The notes under the pieces are model-generated. The model was not told the DNA's origin. It worked only from the letters and a program-made list of their open reading frames with translations, and made no database searches. From the NCBI GenBank assembly GCA_937766455.1, contig CALLXD010000037.1:1-64000 (forward strand): a DNA stretch of 64,000 nt, written 5' to 3'. Numbering within the stretch: position 1 is the stretch's first letter; the number at the start of each line of letters is the position of its first letter. Positions 26,261-35,033 of this stretch are shown here, one piece after another. The position numbers and the translations under genes were made by a program. Source of the DNA: Vicinamibacterales bacterium. Lineage in GTDB: Bacteria; Acidobacteriota; Vicinamibacteria; Vicinamibacterales; UBA8438.

Positions 26261-26974
26261 CTACGAAAACAGCACGAAATCAACGATCTGGATGCCGGCC
26301 AGGAGGAACCCTCCGACCATCAACGCGGTGTTGGCCGCAAAACTATAGGACAAGAAGCTCGGTCGGGTGCGCCAGTAGCTCAGAAGCGCGACGACGCCCA
26401 ACAACGCGAGGATCTGGCCAATCTCGACACCGACGTTGAAGCTGAGAATGTTGGCGACCAACCCGTTCTTCGACACCATGAACTCTTGAAGCTTGGTGGC
26501 AAGTCCCAGGCCATGGAACAGTCCGAACACCAGCACCGCGATCCGCGTATTCGGTTTAACGTTGAACAGGCGTTCGAACCCGTTGATGTTCTCGAACCCC
26601 TTGTACACAACCGACAGCCCGATAATCGTGTCTATGACGTAAGCGTTGACGCTCACATCGGCCAGCACTCCCAGCAGCAGCGTGACGCTGTGTCCCAGTG
26701 TGAACAGGCTGACGTAGAGGACGACATCCTTCAGTCGATACAGGAAAAAAATCACGCCCACGAGAAACAGCAGGTGGTCATAGCCGGTCACCATGTGTTT
26801 CGCGCCCAGATACAGGAAGGGTCCCGGCGCAGGCCCGTCGACCGATTGCACGAACCCCGCGTTCGTACCCTCCATGGGATGCGCGAGCAGGACGTGGGTC
26901 GAGAGTTGGGTCGAGAGTGCCAGCGCCACTCCGACGAGAGCCATCGCGCACACGAAACGTCTGGGCCCAGTCAC
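26261..26974 (-). CDS. HupE/UreJ family membrane protein
   Basis: A 237-aa membrane protein with a cleavable signal or first helix and about six further transmembrane helices. The HupE/UreJ pattern is clear: GAKHMVTGYDHLLFLVGVIF, LFTLGHSVTLLLGV, LVFGLFHGLGLATKL and SFNVGVEIGQILALLGV. Conserved histidines in the first three blocks match the putative metal (nickel/cobalt) path of this family. No hydrogenase or urease genes are in the window, so a metal-transport role here is unproven. It is followed by the anchor-protein gene with a 33-bp gap, suggesting one transcript. Confidence 0.85.
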   Translation of the reverse strand: MTGPRRFVCAMALVGVALALSTQLSTHVLLAHPMEGTNAGFVQSVDGPAPGPFLYLGAKHMVTGYDHLLFLVGVIFFLYRLKDVVLYVSLFTLGHSVTLLLGVLADVSVNAYVIDTIIGLSVVYKGFENINGFERLFNVKPNTRIAVLVFGLFHGLGLATKLQEFMVSKNGLVANILSFNVGVEIGQILALLGVVALLSYWRTRPSFLSYSFAANTALMVGGFLLAGIQIVDFVLFS

Positions 26975-27047
26975 GACTGCCAGTGTATGACATCGACCGT
27001 TCCGCGCCGTGGGGAAAGTGTTCTATCGACTTCCCATTTACAGCGGT

Positions 27048-27725
27048 TCAGGAACCGAACGACCCGGTAGGAGGGTCCACGTCCCCGAGCGGTCCGGCGC
27101 TCGACGTGGCATCACGACGCTCCTGAACCGCCTTCGCCAGCAGATAGGCTCCCACGCCGATCGGTGCCAGCGGCCACCACTCTTCGATCCACTCAAGGCT
27201 GATTCCGAAACGGGTGTTCGCGAGCAGAATAACGCCCACGACAATCAACGCCACGCCACCGCCGATCGAGCCCCCGAAGCTGGGCATCGTCATGCTCATG
27301 CTGGGCATTTCGATTCCCTCCATGCCATCCAGAGCGAGGTTATACAGATTGGCTCGCCGGCCTGCATCGACGACGTTGTAGACAAAGAAGAACGCCAGAA
27401 ATATGCCCAATACCGGGAGCAGCGGGTTCGGGCCTCTGGCGCCAGTCAGAAGCGCGATGGTCACCCCGAAGATGAGGTTATGGATGAAACCCAGTTTGTA
27501 GTACCCCACATAGATCTGGCCGACACCCGGCATCAGCGACAGCAAACAGGCGAGCATTGGCGACTTGCGGTGCAGGCCGCGCGCATATGTCGCGGAACCG
27601 GGGGTGTACGCGGCCGCTGGCAGCGGAAGCGCCGGTGGCGGTGGCACCTCTGGGGGCACATACGCGGCAGCCGGCTGGCTCTGACCCTCTCCGGCAGGTG
27701 AAGCCTGGTCTTCAGAATCGGTCAT
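27048..27725 (-). CDS. Membrane protein of unknown function, TM2-like
   Basis: A 225-aa protein. The first 50 residues are Pro/Ala-rich and disordered. A membrane region follows: SPMLACLLSLMPGVGQIYVGY (TM2-domain-like), then helices near 90-115 and a C-terminal pair (GGGVALIVVGVILLANTRFG; WPLAPIGVGAYLLAK) similar to the paired helices of LiaF-type proteins. Starts with ATG and overlaps the stop of the 27722-28072 gene by 4 nt, so it belongs to the sigma/anti-sigma operon. Function unknown. Confidence 0.65.
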   Translation of the reverse strand: MTDSEDQASPAGEGQSQPAAAYVPPEVPPPPALPLPAAAYTPGSATYARGLHRKSPMLACLLSLMPGVGQIYVGYYKLGFIHNLIFGVTIALLTGARGPNPLLPVLGIFLAFFFVYNVVDAGRRANLYNLALDGMEGIEMPSMSMTMPSFGGSIGGGVALIVVGVILLANTRFGISLEWIEEWWPLAPIGVGAYLLAKAVQERRDATSSAGPLGDVDPPTGSFGS

Positions 27726-28072
27726 GATGTGCTCCTTTGGTCCGGGGGCGCCCCGGAGTCGGTGTTCGTGAAAAGCAGGCGACGCAGCATGGCCCCGGCG
27801 TCGCGGCTCAATGAGCGCAGCGCGTCGACCCCACCGAACAGATCCCGGTCGAGTACCGCCGCCGTAAACCGCTGCCAGTGTTCGCCCAGGTCGGGCGCGA
27901 CTGCCACCGTTTCGCGAGAATAGGCCGAGAGGCCGTCAAGGAATCCGAGGGCGTCGTCAGGTGCGCGCTCGTCGCCGAGTGCCCGTTCACTCAAGAGGCT
28001 GACACCGCGATTCAGTGCGGCCATCGCGCCGACACCGGCCGACTGTGTGTCGGATGCACCCTGCTGGATCAA
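27722..28072 (-). CDS. Hypothetical 116-aa protein in sigma-factor operon
   Basis: A small, soluble, mostly helical protein without recognisable motifs and without cysteine. The start would be TTG 9 nt after the anti-sigma stop and has no clear Shine-Dalgarno, so the exact N-terminus is uncertain. Its stop overlaps the next gene (ATGA), supporting that it is a real member of the operon. It may assist sigma/anti-sigma control, but nothing in the sequence shows this. Confidence 0.5.
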   Translation of the reverse strand: MIQQGASDTQSAGVGAMAALNRGVSLLSERALGDERAPDDALGFLDGLSAYSRETVAVAPDLGEHWQRFTAAVLDRDLFGGVDALRSLSRDAGAMLRRLLFTNTDSGAPPDQRSTS

Positions 28073-28081
28073 AGTGAGCGC

Positions 28082-28747
28082 TTAGGCCGGGGTGGCTCGA
28101 AGCGGCGACCAGGACGCGCCAAAGACCAGCCACACGACGAGCGTCGCCACATACCCCGCCTCCCAGGCGATACGGGGACGCGCGAGACACTGCCGACCCG
28201 CGTCTCGCAGCCGCTCCCACACACTCGCTCCTCGCACCGGTGTCGGTATCGTCCGTGACAGGACGTGCTGCACGAGCGACGCGTCCGGAGCCAATTCGGC
28301 AAACGTGGGCAGGTCGTCGCGCAGGCGCACCAGCACGCGGGAGAGTGCTGCGCAGTCTCGGCAGTTCCGCACGTGCGCCTGGACCAAAGCCAGACCAATC
28401 GCATCGGTTTCCTGGCCCGTCTCGTGGTCCGCCACGTGGTTCGTCGGCCGAACCCAAACCGCCGGTAGGCCGTGGCGGGCCTCGTCGACCAGATCGCCAA
28501 GCCGAGCGTGGGCGAGGGCACACGGGACGCCGCTGGTGCTCGCGAGAATCGACTCTGTCAGTCCGCTCGGCGCCCCGACCGCGACAGGGCCCACCAATCC
28601 GGGCGTCTCGTCCGCCTGCATCAGACGGTAGAGCTCGTCACAACGCACACACGTGGTTCGGTGAGCCTCGGCCTCGGCCTCGTCGAGGGCCGCCAACGCG
28701 CCGTCCAGTAGCGCATCGAGCCGGTCGTGGAACAGAGCGCAATTCAT
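28082..28747 (-). CDS. Anti-sigma factor with two zinc-binding ZAS motifs
   Basis: A 221-aa membrane-anchored anti-sigma factor. The first zf-HC2/ZAS unit is at the N-terminus (CALFHDRLDALLDGAL, then HRTTCVRC). A second copy follows at about residues 77-135 (CALAHARLGDLVDEA, then HVRNCRDC). Each has the H-x3-C-x2-C core. One transmembrane helix near residues 197-213 (YVATLVVWLVFGASW) leaves only a short tail. The ATG overlaps the sigma-factor stop (TAATG), so the two are translated together. Tandem ZAS units are unusual and may reflect an internal duplication. It should hold the ECF sigma factor at the membrane until a signal releases it; the signal is unknown. Confidence 0.85.
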   Translation of the reverse strand: MNCALFHDRLDALLDGALAALDEAEAEAHRTTCVRCDELYRLMQADETPGLVGPVAVGAPSGLTESILASTSGVPCALAHARLGDLVDEARHGLPAVWVRPTNHVADHETGQETDAIGLALVQAHVRNCRDCAALSRVLVRLRDDLPTFAELAPDASLVQHVLSRTIPTPVRGASVWERLRDAGRQCLARPRIAWEAGYVATLVVWLVFGASWSPLRATPA

Positions 28748-29334
28748 TAGTTCATCTCAGCGCGGTCGGTGGGGGTGGCAAACGACGGGTCGAGGGCAAC
28801 CACCTGCTTCGCCAGTTCCACGCGGGCCCGGTTGGAGCGCGACTTGACCGTGCCAAGTGGCAGGCCCAGCATGTCGGCAATTTCCTGGAGCGCCAGCCCC
28901 TGAATGTCCTTGAGGAGAATCATTTCCCGGTTCTGCCCGTTCAGCTGACGGAGCGCGTCGTAGACCAGCCGCTTCCGGCTGTCTGCGACCCACGCCTGTT
29001 CCGGGTTTGGCGCGGCATCGGCCATGGTCCACTGGTCATCGACCCGCAGATCCTCCGCGGAAGGACGCGCCTTGCGGCGTCGAATCTGATCGATGCAATG
29101 GTTGCGGGTAATGCGAAGCAGCCAGGCCATGAATCCATCGCCTTGACAACTGTCCAGCTGCTGATAGACCCGCACGAAAACTTCCTGCGCCACGTCCCGC
29201 GCATCCTCGAACCGCCCCAGGTAGTGGTACGCGAGCGCGTAGACCCTCCCCTGGCAGCGGCGAACCAGCTGTTCCCAGGCGAGGTCGTCTCCCTGGCGGC
29301 AGCGTTCCACGAGTACAAGTAAGTCGGTCGTCAT
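28747..29334 (-). CDS. ECF-type RNA polymerase sigma factor
   Basis: A 195-aa sigma-70 family extracytoplasmic-function sigma factor. Region 2 is seen in LYALAYHYLGR-like and EDARDVAQEVFVRVYQQL, with FMAWLLRITRNHCIDQIRRRKAR as the -10-binding part (landmarks). Region 4 has a helix-turn-helix (EIADMLGLPLGTVKSRSNRAR). Length and spacing are typical. It is the first gene of a minus-strand operon with its anti-sigma factor. The 118-bp gap 29335-29452 to the divergent beta-propeller gene should carry its promoter; I see no clear ECF-type -35 there. Confidence 0.92.
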   Translation of the reverse strand: MTTDLLVLVERCRQGDDLAWEQLVRRCQGRVYALAYHYLGRFEDARDVAQEVFVRVYQQLDSCQGDGFMAWLLRITRNHCIDQIRRRKARPSAEDLRVDDQWTMADAAPNPEQAWVADSRKRLVYDALRQLNGQNREMILLKDIQGLALQEIADMLGLPLGTVKSRSNRARVELAKQVVALDPSFATPTDRAEMN

Positions 29335-29439
29335 TTACCGCGTCCGGTCACGCTCCGGAGGGCGAGGTCACCCGCGCTGCTCCAGGTCTGCACCGTGCAT
29401 TGATCAACGCACCGGGCCTCGAAAAGTTCAGGCACCCGC

Positions 29440-29445
29440 TACAAT
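29440..29445 (+). promoter_or_regulatory. Candidate -10 element just ahead of the beta-propeller gene
   Basis: TACAAT ends 7 nt before the ATG at 29453. If functional, transcription would start at or a base or two before the start codon, giving a leaderless mRNA. No TTGACA-like -35 is present. Confidence 0.35.
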
Positions 29446-29452
29446 AGCGCTC

Positions 29453-30682
29453 ATGGCACGTGTGTGGTTGGCGCTCGCGGTCGCGTCGCTATTCGGCGCC
29501 TCGGCCGGTGCCAACGACTGGCCGGCGTTCCGCGGTCCGACCGGCCAGGGCCACTCGCCCGAGCGCGGACTCCCCATCGAGTGGAGCGAAACGTCCAATG
29601 TGCGATGGAAGGTTCCGGTGGACGGGCGGGGCTGGTCATCTCCCGTGGTCGCCGACGGCCGGGTCTGGCTGACCACGGCGACCGATGACGGGAACGGGTC
29701 GCTGCGGCTGCTCGGCTACGAGACCGACACCGGGCGGGAGATCGTAAACACTGAAGTGTTCCGTGTGGACGAGACCGCGTCCGACAACCCCAAGAACAGT
29801 CAAGCGTCTCCTACGCCGATTATCGACACCGACACCAACCGCGTCTATGTGCACTTTGGCGCCGACGGCACGGCGGCGCTGACCACCGGTGGCGACATCG
29901 TCTGGGCCACGCGTTTTCCCTACGTCACGCAGCACGGCAACGGCGGCTCGCCGGTCCTTCACGACGGCCAGCTATTCCTCAGCGTGGATGGATACGACAC
30001 GGCGTACGTCGTGGCACTCGATGCCGCAACCGGCGACGAACGGTGGCGCACACCGCGCCGGCAACCAATTTCGCAGGCCTATTCGACGCCGCTCCTGATC
30101 ACAGTGGGTGACCGCGACCAACTCTTCAGTATCGGTGCGTTCCGCGCAACGGCGTACGACCCGGCATCCGGCGACGAGTTGTGGGAGGTCTCCTACGGCG
30201 ATGGATTCTCCAACGTGCCCGCGCCCGCATACGGGCACGGCATGGTCTACATCGCGACCGGGTTCCAGGTGCCGTCCCTGATCGCGGTGCGGGCCGACGG
30301 CCACGGAGACGTCACCGGGACCCACATGGCGTGGACGCTTCGGCGAGGGGCGCCGCTAACCCCGTCGCCGCTCCTCGTCGGGGACGAGCTGTATCTGGTG
30401 TCCGACCTGGGTGTTGCCACCTGCGTGGACGCGGTCACCGGCACCATTCATTGGCAGCACCGGCTGGGTGGCAACTTCTCGGCCTCGCCCGTATGGGCCG
30501 ATGGTCGTATTTACTTCCAGAGCGAGGAGGGGGAGACTAGCGTGGTCGCCCCGGGCATCGAATTCGAGCTCCTCGCGACCAATGCACTCGACGGCTTGAC
30601 CTTGGCGTCGCCGGCCGTCGCCGACGGGTCATTGTTTATTCGGAGCCACGACCACCTGTATCGCATCGGCGGGCCGTCGTAG
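29453..30682 (+). CDS. Exported PQQ-like (BamB/quinoprotein-fold) beta-propeller protein
   Basis: A 409-aa exported protein with a signal peptide (residues 1-20, ending GASAGA). It is built from PQQ-like propeller repeats with Trp and A/V-x-DAxTG turns (RWKVPVDGRGWSSPVV, VALDAATGDERWRTP, AYDPASGDELWEV, CVDAVTGTIHWQHRL). The N-terminal DWPAFRGPTGQG is typical of PQQ-binding-like beta-propeller proteins found in Planctomycetes and Acidobacteria. No obvious catalytic or haem site is visible, so it may be a structural or binding protein rather than a dehydrogenase. The redoxin selenoprotein candidate follows after 42 bp on the same strand, probably in one transcript. Confidence 0.8.
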   Translation: MARVWLALAVASLFGASAGANDWPAFRGPTGQGHSPERGLPIEWSETSNVRWKVPVDGRGWSSPVVADGRVWLTTATDDGNGSLRLLGYETDTGREIVNTEVFRVDETASDNPKNSQASPTPIIDTDTNRVYVHFGADGTAALTTGGDIVWATRFPYVTQHGNGGSPVLHDGQLFLSVDGYDTAYVVALDAATGDERWRTPRRQPISQAYSTPLLITVGDRDQLFSIGAFRATAYDPASGDELWEVSYGDGFSNVPAPAYGHGMVYIATGFQVPSLIAVRADGHGDVTGTHMAWTLRRGAPLTPSPLLVGDELYLVSDLGVATCVDAVTGTIHWQHRLGGNFSASPVWADGRIYFQSEEGETSVVAPGIEFELLATNALDGLTLASPAVADGSLFIRSHDHLYRIGGPS

Positions 30683-30724
30683 CTCGCTCGGAACCTCGCA
30701 AGAACCGAGAGAAAGAACACACCC

Positions 30725-31870
30725 GTGACGAGTCGTCTCTCAATGATGGTGCTCGCGACATGCTCGCTCGGAGCCCTCGCGTCGGCCGAACCCGTGACGG
30801 TCCTCTACAACGACCAGGTTATCGCGGTGGAGCGCACGCTGGCTGATCCGAACGACCTCTGGGTGGTACCGGCGGACCTACCGCGAGTGAACGGCTTCGA
30901 ACTCAAACCAGAGGGCGCCTGTCTCGCAGAACTCTGCGTCCCGGTCCTCCAGGACCGGGACAGCGAGATGTTCGTGACCCGGTCGAATCAGGCCTGGTTC
31001 AACGTCACTGCTCTCGCCCGCCGGCTCGAACAGGCCTACACCGCGGACCATGACCATCGCGTCTGGAGCTTCGGGGAGATCCCAGTGACGCGGACCCAGT
31101 TTCTCCGCTCGGCGATGGCACCGGATTTCGAATTGCCCAGCCGGGAAGGCCAACTCGTTCGACTGTCGGACTTCCGCGGCAAGAAGGTCCTGCTCGTCAC
31201 ATGGGCATCCTGGTGAGGGTGCCGCTATGACCTGCCCGGGTGGCAGGAGGTGTACGAGGAACTACAGGACCAGAACTTCGAGATTATCGCGGTCGCCCAG
31301 GACACGCTGGGGGCCGCTGCCGTCGAAGAATGGTACGACGACGCGGACCCGACCTACACGGCACTCATCGATACGACCCATCGCGTCAGTTCGCTCTACA
31401 ACTTCGTGAACGTGCCCTCCGCCGCATGGATTGACGAGGAAGGCCGCGTCGTCCGGATCAACGAGGGCACGTATTCTCAAGTCTTGTCGCTGGGTCAGGC
31501 GTCGTTCGGCACAGACGAGTACCGACCGGCCGTCGTCGACTGGGCGATCAACGGGGCTGATAGTGCGTATGTCTGGTCACAGGATCAGGTGGTGGACAAG
31601 ATTCGTCGCCGGACGTCCGATGAGGCGTTGGCTGAGCCGACCTTCAAATTGGGGGTCTACTTCTACGAGCGCGACGAAGCGCTGGCTCGATCCTACTGGG
31701 AGCGCGCACAGGCGCTGTCCCCAGATAGCTGGAATTTCCACCGGCAGGATTGGAACCTGACGGAAGGACTGGGCGGCCCGAAGTATCGCGAGAAGCGCGG
31801 CGGGCTGGGCGACAAGGACTACTACGCGCCGCTGGAGCTCGCGCCACCGGCCACGACGTCCGCCCGGTAG
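30725..31870 (+). CDS. Exported redoxin with in-frame UGA at the active site (probable selenoprotein)
   Basis: One open frame of 381 codons runs from GTG 30725 to TAG 31868-31870, interrupted only by UGA at 31214-31216 (residue 164). The signal peptide (1-21) precedes an N-terminal domain of about 100 residues (DLWVVPADLPRVNGFELK, ACLAELCVPVL). The thioredoxin/AhpC-TSA-type fold begins at APDFELPSREGQLVRLSDFRGKK (landmark). The UGA falls where redoxins carry the catalytic cysteine: TWASW-U-GCRYDLPGW. Downstream sequence continues the same fold (FEIIAVAQDT, FVNVPSAAWIDEEGRVVRINEG) with no frame change. The motif is U-x-C rather than C-x-x-C. A SECIS-like hairpin follows at 31231-31247. The alternative is a single-base nonsense change or read error of a TGC/TGT codon. 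No selA, selB, selC or selD is in the window. Confidence 0.75.
31231..31247 (+). promoter_or_regulatory. Candidate bacterial SECIS hairpin
   Basis: CCTGCC (31231-31236), loop CGGGT, GGCAGG (31242-31247): a perfect 6-bp stem with a 5-nt apical loop that has G as second base. The loop begins 20 nt after the UGA (31214-31216), within the spacing expected for bacterial SECIS elements, which sit in the coding region just downstream of the Sec codon. A competing stem TGCCGC/GTGGCA (31220-31225 with 31240-31245) uses one G-U pair. Confidence 0.6.
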
Positions 31871-31904
31871 GCGAACGACCCCGCCTCGGGAGAGCGCCGC
31901 TACG

Positions 31905-32396
31905 CTATTGCAGGCCGCCGCGGACCGACGTGATGCGCTGAGTGTTGTACCCGAGCCAGTGCATACGGCCCTCGTACCGGGCGTGCTCGATCTTGACGCA
32001 ACGGTCCATGACCACCGAGAGGCCTCCTTCCTCCGCGATCCGGCCCCCCTCTTCATTGACGACCCCAAACTGACACCAGAGGGTCTTGGCTCCCACCGCC
32101 ACCGCCTCCCTGGCGATATCAGGCAGGGCGTCGGGCGCGCGAAAGACGGCGACGAGGTCGATCGGTTCGGTCACCTCCGTCAGCGACCCGTAGCTCGGCG
32201 CCCCAAGGATGGTTGACTCTCGTGGGTTGACCGGAATCACGCGGTAGCCATGTCGACTGCAGTAGAAACCGACAAAGTAGCTGGCGCGCAGCGGGTTCTT
32301 CGACAACCCAACGATGGCGATCGTCTTGGCGGTGTGCAGCACGCGCTGAATCGTCGCCGGATCCTGATAGCGAGTCACGTCAAACGGTGAGTTCAT
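31905..32396 (-). CDS. CoA-binding domain protein (YccU-like)
   Basis: A 163-aa protein consisting of one Rossmann-type CoA-binding domain: IAIVGLSKNPLRASYFVG (nucleotide loop), YRVIPVNPRESTILG, DLVAVFRAPDALPDIAREAV, LWCQFGVVNEEGGRIAEEGG and VVMDRCVKIEHAR at the end. This is the single-domain family that includes E. coli YccU, of unknown cellular role. Its ATG overlaps the metY stop (ATGA at 32393-32396), so it is translationally coupled to methionine synthesis genes. Convergent with the redoxin gene across a 34-bp gap. Confidence 0.87.
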   Translation of the reverse strand: MNSPFDVTRYQDPATIQRVLHTAKTIAIVGLSKNPLRASYFVGFYCSRHGYRVIPVNPRESTILGAPSYGSLTEVTEPIDLVAVFRAPDALPDIAREAVAVGAKTLWCQFGVVNEEGGRIAEEGGLSVVMDRCVKIEHARYEGRMHWLGYNTQRITSVRGGLQ

Positions 32397-33685
32397 GTGG
32401 ATGACACCTTGGCGAAGCCCTGCTCGAGGTCCCAGATCAGGTCGTCAAGCTCTTCGATACCGACCGACAACCTGATAGTCCCGGGCCGCACTCCGGCGGC
32501 GTCAAGCTCGTCGTCACTCAATTGACGATGGGTGGTACTGGCCGGATGAATGATCAGGCTCTTGGCGTCGCCGACATTCGCCAGGTGCGACCACAGCGTG
32601 ACCCCCCGAATGAAATCCTGTCCCGCCTGGCGTCCCCCCAGGCAGTCGAACGAGAACACCGCGCTGGCGCCGCCCGGCAGATACTTGTCCACCAGCGGGC
32701 GATAACGGCTCGACGACAAGCCCGGGTAGGTCACGTTCGATACCAGGTCGTGCGATTCAAGGTACTGGGCAACCGCCGTCGCGTTCTCGACGTGGCGCGC
32801 CATCCGCAACGACAAGGTCTCCAGTCCCTGCAAGAACAGGAATGCGTTGAACGGACTCATGGCCGCGCCAAGGTCACGCAGCGTCTCGGCCCGGAGCTTC
32901 ATGAGGAAACCGTGGGAACCGAAGGTGCCATGGAACTGGAGGCCGTGATACGCGGGGGACGGATCGGCCACGACCGGAAAACGGCCGTTGGACCAGTTGA
33001 ACTCACCAGACTCGACCACAACCCCGCCGATGCTTGTGCCGTGGCCGCCGATGAACTTCGTCGCTGAGTGCAGCACGATGTCGGCCCCCCACTCCATCGG
33101 TCGACACAGGAACGGCGTCGCGAAGGTGTTGTCCACCAGCAGCGGCAGGTCGTGTGCGTGCGCGATGGCGGCGACGGTCTCGATGTCCAGGACGTTGCCA
33201 CCCGGATTTCCGATCGTCTCGCCAAAGAACGCCTTCGTGTTCTCCCGTACGGCTGCGGTCCAGGCGTCCGGATCGTCGGGGTCGACCCAGGTCAGCTCGA
33301 CGGACATCTTACCGAGCAGGTGCTTGAGCTGATTGACGGTGCCGCCGTAGAGCGCTGATGACGAGACCACATGGTCCCCGGGCGACAGCAGGGTGAACAA
33401 GGCGGCAGCCTGTGCGGCGATCCCACTGGCGAAGGCCACGGCACCGCACCCACCTTCCAGGTTCGCGACCCGCTCCTCGAACACCGCCACGGTCGGATTC
33501 ATGATCCGGGAGTAGGTGTTCCCGTACTCCTGGAGGTTGAAATAGGCCGCGGCCGATTCCGGATCCTCGAAGACGTAGCTGGTCGTTTGGAAAATCGGAA
33601 CCGCTCGAGCACCGGTGTTGGGGTCAGGACGCTGACCCGCGTGCAGCTGTCGAGTTTCGAACCCGAACCGGCGAGACTCTTCCAT
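32393..33685 (-). CDS. metY: O-acetylhomoserine sulfhydrylase (PLP-dependent)
   Basis: A 430-aa Cys/Met-metabolism PLP enzyme that makes homocysteine from O-acetylhomoserine and sulfide. The signature start [22 protein letters not shown], the [22 protein letters not shown] block, [11 protein letters not shown] and the PLP lysine in [17 protein letters not shown] fit MetY better than cystathionine gamma-synthase, as does the length of about 430 residues. The C-terminal [19 protein letters not shown] is standard for the fold. It lies 35 bp downstream of metX and overlaps the CoA-binding gene, making a metX-metY-coA-binding operon on the minus strand. Confidence 0.93.
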   Translation of the reverse strand: MEESRRFGFETRQLHAGQRPDPNTGARAVPIFQTTSYVFEDPESAAAYFNLQEYGNTYSRIMNPTVAVFEERVANLEGGCGAVAFASGIAAQAAALFTLLSPGDHVVSSSALYGGTVNQLKHLLGKMSVELTWVDPDDPDAWTAAVRENTKAFFGETIGNPGGNVLDIETVAAIAHAHDLPLLVDNTFATPFLCRPMEWGADIVLHSATKFIGGHGTSIGGVVVESGEFNWSNGRFPVVADPSPAYHGLQFHGTFGSHGFLMKLRAETLRDLGAAMSPFNAFLFLQGLETLSLRMARHVENATAVAQYLESHDLVSNVTYPGLSSSRYRPLVDKYLPGGASAVFSFDCLGGRQAGQDFIRGVTLWSHLANVGDAKSLIIHPASTTHRQLSDDELDAAGVRPGTIRLSVGIEELDDLIWDLEQGFAKVSST

Positions 33686-33720
33686 GAATGTGGGCCTCCT
33701 GCCCGTGGTGTCCTACTCCC

Positions 33721-34920
33721 CTATCTGTCGAGGAACGCCTGAATCAACGGTGTCTGGCGTGCCTCTTCCAGAAGAAAACAGTCGTGCCCATAGGGCGCAT
33801 CGATGACGTGGAACTCGACATCCTTACCGGCGCCGCGCAACGCGGCCGTCAGCTCCTCGAAACCCTCATGAGGATAGAGCCAATCCGAACTGAACGCGAT
33901 CAACAGCGTGCGAGCCGACACGTCGCGGACGGCGCGCGCGAGTTGGCCCTCCCCATACTGTCGGGCCAAATCGAAATAGGTGAGTGCCCGCGACGTGTAG
34001 AGGTACGTGTTCGCGTCAAAGCGCTTCACAAACGTGTCGGCCTGGTGTCGGAGGTAGCTCTCGACCTCGAACTCGGGGGTCGTGAGGTCGTAGCCGATGT
34101 CCTCTGCGCCCTGCAGCCGCCGGCCGAACTTGTCCCGGACTGAGGTCGCCGACAGGTAGGTAATGTGCCCCACCATGCGGGCCACCCCCATCCCCGCCGT
34201 CGGCGCACGCCCCGTGTCGTGGTAGTCCCCGCCCTGCCAATCGGGATCCGCCGTAATCGCCGCGCGCGCGATCGCGTTCCACGCGATCCCCTGGGGATGC
34301 AGAGCATGGGTACTGGCAATCGGGATGACGGTATCGACGAAATCGGCATGCTGGACGGCCCACTCGAGCGCCTGCATTCCACCCAACGAGCCGCCGGCCA
34401 CGGCCAACAGCCTCGTGATACCGAGCTCCTCCAGGAGCGCCCGCTGCGCCCGCACCATGTCCGCAACGGTGATGACCGGAAAATCAGACCCATAGGGACG
34501 GCCGGTGGCGGGATTGGGGGACGAGGGCCCCGTGGTTCCCGCGCAGCCGCCGAGCAGGTTCGAGCTGACGATATAGAACCGATCGGTGTCGAACGCTTTC
34601 CCTGGCCCGATCATGCCGTCCCACCACCCGAGGCCACGACCGCGTTCAGCGTCTCGTTCTTCCGCGCGAAAACCGTCTCGGGTCCTCGCCGTACTCGGGG
34701 TCTCGGTGTATCCGGCCGCATGCGCGTCACCGCTCAATGCGTGGCACACGAGAATCACGTTGTCGCAAGCGGGCGACAGGGTGCCGTATGTCTCGTACGC
34801 CACTCGGACGTGCGGCAGCACACGGCCACAATCGAGCGCAAGCGGTCTCGGTAGCTCGACAAACTGGAGCCGGACAGCACCGATAGGGTGTGCGGCGATG
34901 TCAGGAGGCGACGCGGTCAT
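33721..34920 (-). CDS. metX: Homoserine O-acetyltransferase
   Basis: A 399-aa alpha/beta-hydrolase-fold acyltransferase that activates homoserine for direct sulfhydrylation. Landmarks: VAYETYGTLSPACDNVILVCHALSGD, WWDGMIGPGKAFDTDRFYIV, the nucleophile AVAGGSLGGMQALEWA, the acid FSSDWLYPHEGFEEL and the histidine APYGHDCFLLE at the C-terminus (family landmarks). The first ATG in frame is farther upstream, but ATG at 34918-34920 begins the normal MetX N-terminus. An acetyl versus succinyl preference cannot be decided from sequence here. I looked for a SAM-type riboswitch in 34921-35033 and found no support. Confidence 0.92.
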   Translation of the reverse strand: MTASPPDIAAHPIGAVRLQFVELPRPLALDCGRVLPHVRVAYETYGTLSPACDNVILVCHALSGDAHAAGYTETPSTARTRDGFRAEERDAERGRGLGWWDGMIGPGKAFDTDRFYIVSSNLLGGCAGTTGPSSPNPATGRPYGSDFPVITVADMVRAQRALLEELGITRLLAVAGGSLGGMQALEWAVQHADFVDTVIPIASTHALHPQGIAWNAIARAAITADPDWQGGDYHDTGRAPTAGMGVARMVGHITYLSATSVRDKFGRRLQGAEDIGYDLTTPEFEVESYLRHQADTFVKRFDANTYLYTSRALTYFDLARQYGEGQLARAVRDVSARTLLIAFSSDWLYPHEGFEELTAALRGAGKDVEFHVIDAPYGHDCFLLEEARQTPLIQAFLDR

Positions 34921-35033
34921 CGGCAGATCATATCGCTGTGGCGGCCGTTCATCCCGATGTATGCTGTTTGGTCGCGGGGCCCTGGGTCCCGGTGAAGACA
35001 TAAAGCAACCGGTATCTTCCGAAGGAGAGAATC

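Noticed and set aside
26565-26600. GTTCGAA-type T-loop sequences suggesting a tRNA
   Set aside because: Inside a conserved coding sequence, with no acceptor stem; same for the one near 41630.
34921-35033. SAM riboswitch ahead of metX
   Set aside because: Only 113 bp between divergent genes and no conserved helices or terminator seen.
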